64,000 nt of DNA, taken from assembly GCA_021156365.1 (NCBI GenBank), contig JAJNDK010000002.1, positions 496,001-560,000 on the forward strand, read 5' to 3'. The number at the start of each line of letters is the position of its first letter. Positions within the stretch are counted from its first letter, which is position 1. This stretch comes from Bacteroidota bacterium (GTDB taxonomy: Bacteria; Bacteroidota; Bacteroidia; B-17B0; Aurantibacillaceae). Of this stretch, positions 32,012 to 40,214 are shown piece after piece. A program made the position numbers and the translations under genes. Under the pieces are notes generated by a model. That model saw only the letters and a list, made by a program, of their open reading frames with translations, was not told where the DNA came from and did no database searches.

Positions 32012-34984
32012 TTAATGCATAATAGCGATCTTAAATGTCCGGATCAGATCTCCGCTCGTAAATCTTACGAGATAGCTACCGTTTTCAATCCCGCTTACAT
32101 TGAGCTCATCCACATTGTTTTGTTTCAGTATCAGGCGCCCGCTGGGATCGAGAATTTCTATTTGGTTTCCGCTAAACCGGGCTTTATCATATTGCACAAC
32201 CAATTTGGATGAGGCAGGGTTCGGGAATACTTTTACATCCACCTGGCTTTGGTCTGTAATAGCTGAAACAGATTCTTGCTTGAAATTTTCTGAAGGCATA
32301 GCAATTCTTGCTCCCTCATCAATAGGCTTTATAATAAAAGCGTATTCCTGTTTATGACAGTCGTTTTCAAAGATCGGGGGATAAATAGTTCCATAGCCAT
32401 CATTCAAGTAATTGGAATAGCTGATAAAAGAATGTGAGCCTAACAACTGCGGAGGGTCGGTATAGGTATCATAGAATTCTGCAATGTAGGCTTGATTTGG
32501 GTCCAGGCCATCAATTGTTACCGTTCCGATAAAGCCAGTGAGTACCGGAGCTATAAAAGGTGGGCGACCATCCCAATTTATGGAGTTGTTGAATGAAACC
32601 AGGTTAGGGTCATAGAAGAAATTACTCGCAGGATCCATGAAATTACTCCACCAAAATGACCGGTTACGGGTATAACCAATAGCGGCATTTCCATAATCGC
32701 CAACAAGATAAAAAGATTCATGCATTGCCCCACTAAAATAATGTGGTTTGTAACTACCCGCATCAAGGTCGTGATTCGCATTGTAATTTTTGATAAACGA
32801 TTGCAGAGGCTTGAAATACTCTGTTCCATCGCTTATACCACCGCATAACATGGATCCCGAATTTGTGGTCCGTCCACTGGTCCAGTTATTAAAGCCTGAT
32901 GTAAGTCCGCCAACGAAGGAAGAGGACCATAATAAACTATGATAGGAGGGCGTCATGTATTCACCCAATACACCGCCTTCAAGGAAACAATTTCCGGGAT
33001 TATTGCAATCACACGGATTTGTAATTGAAATACCGTCATACTGCGACCGAAGTCCGAATTCTCCCGGCTGGCAAGCCTTTCCGGTAATAGCGCTCATTTG
33101 CATAGTTTTATAAAATGTGGAGTATAAGGTATGATTGTTGTTTGTTCCTGCTACGTCATCTATATAGGGGTGTTCGCTTATAAAATCCAATCCCACTGCA
33201 TTACCCATTTGGTTGGAACTTGGAACGCCCATGTTATTATAGGAATTCAACTCATTGGATATTGTCAGCAGATGATCCTTGTGATTCAATGCCGGATAGG
33301 GACCTTTAATATACTCGAGCATTTCCTCCAGCCAGGGTTTAGCCACAGCATCGAGGGTAGTGTTGGGAACATCCGTATTAAGCCGATGGATCTCGTTCAG
33401 TAATTCGATCACTCCCAGGTTGGTTGAATAGCCATAGCGCGAAATGATGTAACGTAACTTTTTCTTGTAAAATTTTTTGGCGATTGGCTCCGTAAAGAAT
33501 TGCGCTACCGAATTAGGATTCGCATTCTGGATAAGCGCGAAATACGGATGATGGATCCACATATTGCCCGCTATCCAACCATCATTTACAATCTTAAATC
33601 CATTTGTATTGCAATCATCAACAACCCATTGAATATACATGTCGTTTTCCCCGGCCATCTCCAGAAGCCGGTCAAATTCCCACATAAATGCCTGGCGGTT
33701 ATTACCATGGTATTTTGATAGAGGCCATACTATACTGTCGGGAATATTTACATTTAAGGGTTTGCGAATATCGGCGTCATAAACTCCCGCTTTTTCCAGT
33801 TCGAAATCAAAGCTGTATACGCCACTCATTACCCTTGCCATATTTGCACCTTGTTGAGCAAATTCCGCTATTTCATTTCTGTGTGCTATGTAACGCGAAG
33901 GAAAAGACGTATTGGAACGGCTTTGCCCCCAACCGGACGCACATCCCCAAGGTTGGCATTCACCTTCCGGAACGTCTTCCTGCGGATATGCAGGATTGCA
34001 ATAGCCTCCCACATTTGGCGCTGCATGACTGATGCCTATGGGAAAAATAGTTGTTTTCGGGCCGGCCTCGTTGGGTTGTGTAACCAGGAAATTTCCGCTT
34101 TGTCCCATCTTAAGAAAACCTGGATTGGCAGAAGGAATAGTATAAAACTGCTGCCCGGTATTATCCTGGAATACTGTTACCATATTACCATTCACATCCT
34201 TTGCTTTTATCAGCCACTTCACAGTATAAGTGCCGGAATACTTAGGAGCAAAGCGCACGCGCCAATGATATTGTATAGACGTATTCTCCTCCCATTTGGT
34301 TGTCTGGTAGGTGGCCGGGTTCATGTTACCAAGATATCCATATTCGCGATAATAAAACCCATAAATCACCTGGTCGGGTTTACCGGGAAACGAAAATGTA
34401 GCCTCCACGCTGATTTGTTCATCGTCGTAGGGATTAGTGTTTGGGTACGAATCGTTAAACACATTTCCATGTCCATTTGTGCAGGGATATTGTGCAATAA
34501 AGGCATTGTCAGCGTCCCTTACCGTATTCGTATTACCAAAGAAATCATCGATCCGCTGGGTTAGGTCACCGGGAAGCCGGATGCCCAGCTCGAATTTATC
34601 GTACATGGGAATATTGTTGAATCCATCCGGGTGAAACGATACGACCTCGAATGGCGAAGCATCAATGTATCCATGAAAATGGCCCGCAGACAATCCCGAT
34701 ACCGAGGTTCCTGCCTTTAAGTTCACAGAATGATCCGCCTTAATGTCATATACAGCACTGTTTGAAACATTGACAGGATTAAGGACAGCGTTATAGGCAT
34801 ATGTATTGGGCGTGTTATTGGTGAAATTAGTATAAGTGCCGTTCGTATAGGTACCCGTAAAATTTACCGTAGCAGGATTATAGGGTATAGGAACAGGCGG
34901 AATATAATTCTGACTCTGCAGATCAATTCCTGTACAGCATGCAACCAATAAGGCCACACGAACAAGCAGTGTTTTTTGTATCAT
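32012..34984 (-). CDS. T9SS-secreted putative glycoside hydrolase with DUF5060-like N-domain
   Basis: 990 residues. After a signal peptide (to about residue 25), a beta-sandwich at about 110-285 (EVVSFHPDGFNNIPMYDKF, VEATFSFPGKPDQVIYGFYY, KYSGTYTVKWLIKA) resembles DUF5060. A TIM-barrel-like region at about 310-760 has the clan-A signatures GVIELLNEIHRL, with Glu531 as likely acid/base after Asn530, and CQPGEFGLRSQ, with Glu641 as likely nucleophile. The C-terminus is a type A T9SS sorting domain (VKVFPNPASSKLVVQY ... NGSYLVRFTSGDLIRTFKI). I infer a secreted polysaccharide-degrading enzyme; the GH family and substrate are open. The next gene downstream in the genome is convergent or separate; upstream lies a surface-fibre gene 4 bp away. 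Confidence 0.8.
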   Translation of the reverse strand: MIQKTLLVRVALLVACCTGIDLQSQNYIPPVPIPYNPATVNFTGTYTNGTYTNFTNNTPNTYAYNAVLNPVNVSNSAVYDIKADHSVNLKAGTSVSGLSAGHFHGYIDASPFEVVSFHPDGFNNIPMYDKFELGIRLPGDLTQRIDDFFGNTNTVRDADNAFIAQYPCTNGHGNVFNDSYPNTNPYDDEQISVEATFSFPGKPDQVIYGFYYREYGYLGNMNPATYQTTKWEENTSIQYHWRVRFAPKYSGTYTVKWLIKAKDVNGNMVTVFQDNTGQQFYTIPSANPGFLKMGQSGNFLVTQPNEAGPKTTIFPIGISHAAPNVGGYCNPAYPQEDVPEGECQPWGCASGWGQSRSNTSFPSRYIAHRNEIAEFAQQGANMARVMSGVYSFDFELEKAGVYDADIRKPLNVNIPDSIVWPLSKYHGNNRQAFMWEFDRLLEMAGENDMYIQWVVDDCNTNGFKIVNDGWIAGNMWIHHPYFALIQNANPNSVAQFFTEPIAKKFYKKKLRYIISRYGYSTNLGVIELLNEIHRLNTDVPNTTLDAVAKPWLEEMLEYIKGPYPALNHKDHLLTISNELNSYNNMGVPSSNQMGNAVGLDFISEHPYIDDVAGTNNNHTLYSTFYKTMQMSAITGKACQPGEFGLRSQYDGISITNPCDCNNPGNCFLEGGVLGEYMTPSYHSLLWSSSFVGGLTSGFNNWTSGRTTNSGSMLCGGISDGTEYFKPLQSFIKNYNANHDLDAGSYKPHYFSGAMHESFYLVGDYGNAAIGYTRNRSFWWSNFMDPASNFFYDPNLVSFNNSINWDGRPPFIAPVLTGFIGTVTIDGLDPNQAYIAEFYDTYTDPPQLLGSHSFISYSNYLNDGYGTIYPPIFENDCHKQEYAFIIKPIDEGARIAMPSENFKQESVSAITDQSQVDVKVFPNPASSKLVVQYDKARFSGNQIEILDPSGRLILKQNNVDELNVSGIENGSYLVRFTSGDLIRTFKIAIMH

Positions 34985-34988
34985 GGCC

Positions 34989-35984
34989 TTATTTTTTAAT
35001 TTGTTCCTTTAACTGTTCCATTTCTTTCTTCAGTTCAATGATATAGAGAGTAAGCTCTTCGATCTTTTCCATGTGGATCCTGCTCATTTCGTACATACCT
35101 ACACCCTTTTGCTCAATTTCGGACGCCGACGGAACATTAGGCAAATGATGATTTTCATTTACATAAGACTCCACCTCGTCAAGCGGCATCAATGCGTATT
35201 TTTTATCAAATACATAGTCGGCCCAATCTCCGGGTGCGGTTACAAATAGTTCTTTACATACTACGTTTCCATCTATCATTAATTTGGTAGCCGGATTACT
35301 TCCGTGCGTCTGCGATGTTTTCTCTCCAATGATCACCTGACCCAGCGATGCCCCGATGCGCATATGCGTTTTTGTTTTTATATCGTTGTCCGATACGGTT
35401 TTTACATATCCTCCATCGTTACCTATCGTGGAAAAGTTCAGGTTACCATACACGTCACTATAGATAACACTACCTCCGTTACGCGCAAAATCGGTACTCA
35501 GGTTCCAGGTTCCGCCTGAATTCCTCATTATATTAAAGCCAATGTAGCCGGAAGCATAATTAAGGCCTGCCAGCTTTCCCGCAGAACCCACACATACACG
35601 TGTAATATCATAACCATCCTGGCCCATGCTTACTGTTCCACCGGATGACTGGATAAGAAAAGGCTTTTGATCCAGACTTCCGAGATAACAAGCGTTGGCA
35701 AGTGACTGAAAAAAAACTCTGTTGGCTCCTGTCGGATCGTGAATTTCCATCAGCGTTCTGTCGATTCCCGTAGCCGCAGAAAATTTAAACAACACACCGT
35801 GTGTTCCATAATGCAGGCTCCCCCCGCCATCTCCGACATGCAGGTCGGTAACAGGTGACGTGGCTCCTATACCGACAAAGCCGGTACGGTAGGCCGGCCC
35901 TGTCATTGTATTAACACTCCATGTTTGAGCATTTACAGTTAATGCTGCTGCAAAAAGACCTGAAAGGATGATTGATTTTTTCAT
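34989..35984 (-). CDS. Tail-fibre-like exported protein with C-terminal trimerisation coil
   Basis: 331 residues from ATG 35984, with signal peptide MKKSIILSGLFAAALTVNA. The middle repeats glycine-rich beta segments (VGIGATSPVTDLHVG, GKLAGLNYASGYIGF). The end has the Bacteroidota fibre signature WADYVFDKKYALMPLDEVE, HLPNVPSASEIEQKGVGM, followed by a coiled coil KIEELTLYIIELKKEMEQLKEQ. Similar proteins form trimeric fibres on the cell surface or in contractile devices. It is transcribed 4 bp upstream of the glycoside-hydrolase-like gene, so the pair probably forms an operon. Confidence 0.78.
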   Translation of the reverse strand: MKKSIILSGLFAAALTVNAQTWSVNTMTGPAYRTGFVGIGATSPVTDLHVGDGGGSLHYGTHGVLFKFSAATGIDRTLMEIHDPTGANRVFFQSLANACYLGSLDQKPFLIQSSGGTVSMGQDGYDITRVCVGSAGKLAGLNYASGYIGFNIMRNSGGTWNLSTDFARNGGSVIYSDVYGNLNFSTIGNDGGYVKTVSDNDIKTKTHMRIGASLGQVIIGEKTSQTHGSNPATKLMIDGNVVCKELFVTAPGDWADYVFDKKYALMPLDEVESYVNENHHLPNVPSASEIEQKGVGMYEMSRIHMEKIEELTLYIIELKKEMEQLKEQIKK

Positions 35985-36199
35985 GATGTTTGAATTTATG
36001 TGTGAGGCCAAACATACTTCAGACACTAAAAAAAACAATTACCGTTCAGGAGAATTCGGACTCAGTGTGCAAAATTAATTTACGAAATGTCAGTAATCCA
36101 CTGAAACTATTAAAACGCTGATAAATAGTTTATTTGTAAAATACAGGAGGAAGAATTGATTTTTTCGGGCAACCGTTCAGGAAGTTTTTAGCACATTTA

Positions 36200-36958
36200 T
36201 TATCCTAACAATGATTTCAACTTTCCTATAACCTCGGTCTTTTTGCGGCGGGACACTTCAAACTCCTGCCCTGAAATAAGCTCCAGGGTGCAGACTTCAC
36301 CTTTGGTATAGCCTTTCAGACAATTCGTATTGATAATGACACTGCGGCTGATGCGGATGAAGTTTCCGGCCTTGCTCAGCACATCTTCAAACAATTTAAG
36401 ATCCTTGCTGGACGTATAGCGGGAACCATCCTTCAGGTGCAATTCGCAAAAGTCGGTTTTAGCACTGATAAACGACACATCGCTTACATTAATAAAAAGT
36501 ACCTTTCCATTGTGGTGAACAGAAAATTTGTTCACCAGGTCATCTTTATCTGCCAGGGTCTTTACAAAGTGAAGAATTGTATCATCCTTATTATTGCTTC
36601 TTATTTTGGCAATAGCTTTATTTACAGCTTTTATCAGCTTCACATAATCTATAGGCTTCAGGATATAATCCAGTGCATTGAATTCAAAAGCTTTTATCGC
36701 GTATTCATCAAAGGCTGAGACAAAGATCACTTCGAAATCGATTTCCTTGAATAATTTCAGCAGGTCAAATCCATTTCTTCCGGGCATTCTTATATCCAGG
36801 AAAACCAATTGAGGCTTTTGATCTGTTATTTTGAAAAATGCTTCCTGGGCATTATCGGCTTCATCCAGTATTTTTATTTCCGTGCAGTGCTTGTTCAGCA
36901 ATGCCCGGAGCACATCCCTGTTGTGCGCCTCATCATCTATTATAATGGCGGTTATCAT
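36200..36958 (-). CDS. LytTR-family response regulator
   Basis: 252 residues. Receiver domain with Asp8-Asp9 (IIIDDEAHNRD), phosphoacceptor Asp55 (LVFLDIRMPG), the switch residue in VIFVSAFDEYAI and Lys in DYILKPIDY. The C-terminal LytTR DNA-binding domain covers about 150-250 (DVSFISAKTDFCELHLKDG, FIRISRSVIINTNCLKGY). It lies 10 bp downstream of its LamG-containing histidine kinase. Such pairs control neighbouring surface or export genes; the fibre and hydrolase operon is a plausible target, but no binding site was identified. Confidence 0.93.
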   Translation of the reverse strand: MITAIIIDDEAHNRDVLRALLNKHCTEIKILDEADNAQEAFFKITDQKPQLVFLDIRMPGRNGFDLLKLFKEIDFEVIFVSAFDEYAIKAFEFNALDYILKPIDYVKLIKAVNKAIAKIRSNNKDDTILHFVKTLADKDDLVNKFSVHHNGKVLFINVSDVSFISAKTDFCELHLKDGSRYTSSKDLKLFEDVLSKAGNFIRISRSVIINTNCLKGYTKGEVCTLELISGQEFEVSRRKKTEVIGKLKSLLG

Positions 36959-36968
36959 GGTATCGGAT

Positions 36969-38477
36969 TTATGCCTGTGAATCCAGCTGTAAAACTATTC
37001 TTGTTCCTTTCGCAGAATTATCCTCATTTAAGAGGTCATCGATCTGTAATTTGTAATTGGCGCTCTCTGTCAGTTTGCTCACAATTTCCAGCTTATCTGT
37101 TACGAGCTTTGTTCCCCGTGACTTTTTTTCGCCACCATTGTCTTCTTTTTTTCTTCCCACCCCATTGTCTTCGATTTCTATATAGACCGAGTTTTCCTTT
37201 AAATAAACATTGATCCTCAGGCATGGTACCCTTTCCTTTAACGGAAGCAACCCGTGCCAGATCGCGTTTTCTATAAGGGGTTGTGTAATGAGCGAAGGAA
37301 CCATGATGTCGTGAATATTTATAACAGGATCTATCTGAATATGCAATTCGAAATGATCTTTAAATCTTAACTGCTCAAGTTCAATGTTCAATTCTATTAT
37401 TTCAAGCTCTTCTTTCAGGCTGATATAAGTCTTATCCGAATAATCCAGTATCTTCCTCAGGAATAAACTGAATTTTGCAAGGTACTGCCCCGCCTTGTCA
37501 ACATGCCCGCTATAGATCAGGTCCTGAATAGCTGCGAGGCAGTTAGCAATAAAATGTGGGTTCATTTGCGTTTTCACCACTTTCATTTCCAGCTCTGCAA
37601 TGTGTTTTTGCAATTCCAGCCGCTCTCTTTCCCGCTTCCTGCTGATCCTGTTTCGAACAATGATCAAAGCGATCAATGCTCCGCAGATAATCAGCATCAG
37701 TGCATACGGGGCCGCTTGTTTAAGAAATCTCTTAAAACGATTGGGATTGGGGGCATTGTAAAGCTCCTGCACTTCTTCATTACTCAATACCCTGTGAAAG
37801 ATCCTGATGTCATCCACACTTCCACGCATCCACCGGTCATTTTTCCGGTGTGCTCCGTTGCCAACCATTACCGGATCCGGTTCGTAAAATTTCGTTTCGA
37901 ATCCCTTTTCGCAGCGGCCTTGCAAAACCCCATCGATATAAAACCACATGTTTTCGTTGTTGTATGCCAAGACCATATGATACCATTTGTTCATCTCTGC
38001 GATATCCAGCGAATTAATACCCACCTGTTTTTCACCCGTCGAATCTCTGGAAGTGAAAGACATGAACCGCTTACTCCTCAGGTCATAAAAAACAACGTAA
38101 GCATCGTAAAAATCCTGTGCCGGCGAATTTTTTGTCATGATGATGGGATTGCCTTCATAACCTTTGCCTGCGTATACTTCCCGGTCCAGCTTTACCCACA
38201 GCGAAATAGTTCCCTCTTTCGGTTTCAGCAAAGGCGAGGCGCCAAGATTGAGCCAGCTGTGTGCCGACCCCTGAACATACGCTGACTGCCTTTCATTGCC
38301 AAACCGGTCTTCTACCAATGATACTTCCACTGGTTCTACAATGATCCTTCCGTTCTTTTCACGAAAGGAATGGTCGTTGAAGTCGATGGTGATCTTTGCC
38401 GCGGTGTCTACCTGGGCAGAGACTGTCTCCGTGAGAATAAATAAAAACAGCAAAAGTCTGATAATGGATTTCATCAT
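36969..38477 (-). CDS. LytS-type histidine kinase with extracellular LamG domain
   Basis: 502 residues. A signal peptide to about residue 21 is followed by a LamG/concanavalin-like jelly roll (30-240; WYHMVLAYNNENMWFYIDG and SVDDIRIFHRVLSNEEVQELY are the hallmark end). One membrane helix lies at 256-274 (PYALMLIICGALIALIIV), then a coiled coil (KRERERLELQKHIAELEMKV), the His_kinase domain with His308 in QMNPHFIANCL, and an HATPase with ENAIWHGLLP and IEDNGVGRKK. The LamG domain is the likely sensor for carbohydrate or another surface ligand. The usual 7TM or TPR sensor of this kinase group is absent. It is transcribed just upstream of the LytTR regulator. Confidence 0.9.
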   Translation of the reverse strand: MMKSIIRLLLFLFILTETVSAQVDTAAKITIDFNDHSFREKNGRIIVEPVEVSLVEDRFGNERQSAYVQGSAHSWLNLGASPLLKPKEGTISLWVKLDREVYAGKGYEGNPIIMTKNSPAQDFYDAYVVFYDLRSKRFMSFTSRDSTGEKQVGINSLDIAEMNKWYHMVLAYNNENMWFYIDGVLQGRCEKGFETKFYEPDPVMVGNGAHRKNDRWMRGSVDDIRIFHRVLSNEEVQELYNAPNPNRFKRFLKQAAPYALMLIICGALIALIIVRNRISRKRERERLELQKHIAELEMKVVKTQMNPHFIANCLAAIQDLIYSGHVDKAGQYLAKFSLFLRKILDYSDKTYISLKEELEIIELNIELEQLRFKDHFELHIQIDPVINIHDIMVPSLITQPLIENAIWHGLLPLKERVPCLRINVYLKENSVYIEIEDNGVGRKKEDNGGEKKSRGTKLVTDKLEIVSKLTESANYKLQIDDLLNEDNSAKGTRIVLQLDSQA

Positions 38478-38564
38478 GTTAGTGATTTACTAAACTTAAT
38501 GAAATATTTTTTAAGTGTGAAAGTTTTTCCCGGGAACTAATCTATCACTATCGACAAATGGGAA

Positions 38565-38598
38565 TTAAAGAGGGTTGTGATACCACAACCCTCTTTAA
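38565..38598. terminator. Perfect 15-bp inverted repeat with 4-nt loop
   Basis: TTAAAGAGGGTTGTG (38565-38579) and its exact complement at 38584-38598 flank the loop ATAC. It lies between the downstream methyltransferase gene end (38698) and the kinase start (38477), so it most likely terminates minus-strand transcripts before the kinase promoter. The tail is only TTTAA, so a strong terminator is not certain. Confidence 0.6.
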
Positions 38599-38697
38599 AA
38601 GTACCCTACGGGTTGCAAATATCGAACTTTTTGGTGATTTACAGCCACTTAAAATCCTGATGAACTCTTGCCCTCCAATCAGTCGGATCGCTGGCCG

Positions 38698-39324
38698 TTA
38701 ATTTGACGATTTCTGAAAGCTGCAAAAGGTGAAGTTTTGGGTTGTATTGAAGGGTGTTGGATGGTCGACATTTACGCACTTTAGCCTTTTAAAGCCATTT
38801 TCAAAAACTCTTGAAAGGCCTTCCTTTGAATATTGCTTAATATCGATTCCACTGCATTTCTTTGGCCCATTTTCAGAGAAGGTACCAACAATTAAAACCC
38901 CTGTTTCTTTGAGAGTATTTTTAGCAGTAACCGCGTAATTATTCACGTCATTTTGATCGGTAAGAAAATGAAAGGCTGCTCTATCGTGCCACAGGTCATA
39001 CTTTTCTGAAGGAGCAAAACTGGTGGCATCTCCAACCACCCATTTTACTTTTTCTGCTCTCTCCCCCAGTCTTTGTTTTGCTCTATCCAATGCAGCTTCT
39101 GAAATATCCAGGACGGTAATATCAGTATAGCCTTTCTCTAACAAACTATCAGTTAAAAAACTGTCTCCACCCCCAATATCAATTATTTTGGAAGATTTCG
39201 AGATTCCGGATTGCTCAATGAACTCTAATGATGTTACAGGAGTGGGTTGAAACCAACTACAGGCTTCTAATTCCTTTGTAGTGTATATGTTTTCCCAATG
39301 TTTTTTTCGATCAAAATTTTCCAT
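38698..39324 (-). CDS. Class I SAM-dependent methyltransferase
   Basis: 208 residues from ATG 39324, two codons inside a TTG-started frame. HWENIYTTKELEACSWFQPTP is the N-terminal signature of the trans-aconitate/thiopurine-like group. Motif I is KIIDIGGGDSFLTD, strand 2 ends ITVLDISEAALDRAK, motif II is WVVGDATSF and YDLWHDRAAFHFL. The last 30 residues resemble the tail of small-molecule methyltransferases. It is next to a Crp-type regulator on the same strand, 64 bp away. Confidence 0.88.
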   Translation of the reverse strand: MENFDRKKHWENIYTTKELEACSWFQPTPVTSLEFIEQSGISKSSKIIDIGGGDSFLTDSLLEKGYTDITVLDISEAALDRAKQRLGERAEKVKWVVGDATSFAPSEKYDLWHDRAAFHFLTDQNDVNNYAVTAKNTLKETGVLIVGTFSENGPKKCSGIDIKQYSKEGLSRVFENGFKRLKCVNVDHPTPFNTTQNFTFCSFQKSSN

Positions 39325-39340
39325 GCTCAAAATATTTAAG

Positions 39341-39348
39341 CAAAGGTA
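39341..39348 (-). promoter_or_regulatory. Candidate -7 box (TACCTTTG) for the methyltransferase
   Basis: On the minus strand TACCTTTG fits TAnnTTTG, 16 nt upstream of ATG 39324. It suggests separate transcription from the adjacent Crp gene. Confidence 0.4.
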
Positions 39349-39388
39349 TTTTGACTCTAAGACAAAGGACTTATCATATGATAAATAA

Positions 39389-39967
39389 TCATTTTATTCC
39401 TCTGATCCGACTCAAGCTGACCTGAGTGATCCCAAGGTACGAAGCGACATGTTTTAAAGGAACTCTCTTCAGCACATCAGGTGCGTCTTTCAGAAGTGCT
39501 TTATAACGTTCTTCGGCTGTGTTGAACTGCAAACTTTCAATGCGGTTAACGGTATTCACATAGGACGTTTCTATTATCTTTCGGAAAAGGCGTTCCAAAT
39601 CGTGATGGGTATCAAAGAGTTTGAAAAGCTTATTCGAATCGATAGCAATCAGGGTTGTATCTTCTATTGCCTGTATAGCTTTTCGTGAAGGTTTCCCTGT
39701 AAATAAACTCTCTGCTCTTGCGACAAACGCATTCTCAAACTCAAAGCTTTCAGTGATATCAGTCGCTTCTTTGAAGTAATAGATACGAACGCCCCCCTTT
39801 TTCACGAAGTAAATCGTCTTGCAAGTATGACCAATCTCCTGTACGTTTTTGCCTTTAGAAAAAATGACACCCCTGCATATTGTAGAAAGCGCCTTTTCAG
39901 AGACTGGAATAATTGGATGTATAGTTTCTATTTGAGAAAACAGTTCTTGCACATCCAAAAATATCAA
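39389..39967 (-). CDS. Crp/Fnr-family transcriptional regulator with no internal Met
   Basis: 192 residues if started at TTG 39967. No Met codon exists anywhere in the chain, so a TTG or GTG (39967, 39958 or 39952) must be used. A cyclic-nucleotide-like beta-barrel spans about 20-110 (GVIFSKGKNVQEIGHTCKTIYFVKKGGVRIYYF) and a dimer helix follows. The C-terminal helix-turn-helix is RVPLKHVASYLGITQVSLSRIRGI. The Fnr cysteine cluster is absent, as in most Bacteroidota members. An intrinsic terminator ends directly in front of it and a TATTTTTG promoter-like box (39956-39963) overlaps the first codons, so the real start is probably GTG 39952 or later. Confidence 0.8.
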   Translation of the reverse strand: MIFLDVQELFSQIETIHPIIPVSEKALSTICRGVIFSKGKNVQEIGHTCKTIYFVKKGGVRIYYFKEATDITESFEFENAFVARAESLFTGKPSRKAIQAIEDTTLIAIDSNKLFKLFDTHHDLERLFRKIIETSYVNTVNRIESLQFNTAEERYKALLKDAPDVLKRVPLKHVASYLGITQVSLSRIRGIK

Positions 39968-40000
39968 TAAAAAAGGTTGCTAATACTCTTAGCAACCTTT
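39968..40000 (-). terminator. Intrinsic terminator downstream of cheB
   Basis: AAAGGTTGCTAA (39972-39983) and its perfect complement at 39989-40000 form a 12-bp stem with loop TACTC. On the minus strand the stem ends in T6. It closes the transcript coming from the CheB gene, leaving a 215-nt 3' region that contains a tRNA-Leu-like fragment. Confidence 0.85.
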
Positions 40001-40055
40001 GATTTCATTCGGTGATGACTATCAATGCCTTTCAAAAAGTACCAATAACTGTCAA

Positions 40056-40081
40056 TACGCCGGTAACAGGATTTTAAGTCC
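40056..40081 (-). pseudogene. tRNA-Leu fragment (anticodon arm and variable arm)
   Basis: TACGCCGGTAA directly followed by CAGGATTTTAAGTCC matches 41541-41551 and 41557-41571 of the intact tRNA-Leu(UAA) gene, lacking only the five bases GGGCA between them. The rest of the tRNA (acceptor, D and T arms) is not present. It could be a scar of an integrated element, because integrases often recombine within tRNA genes, or a sequence captured by duplication. Confidence 0.6.
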
Positions 40082-40214
40082 CCGAAAAATGCTAACTCCT
40101 GACAAACATAAACAAATTTGAGCAAAACCATTACAAAATACTCCTTCAGCGCATCAGGCACATTTTTTGCGTTTTAAACACCTCTCCATGTTTCTTTTTC
40201 CCGCTGTCATATTC

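Noticed and set aside
39964-40161. 65-codon minus-strand open frame
   Set aside because: It spans the cheB terminator and the tRNA-Leu fragment, so it cannot be a functional gene in this form.
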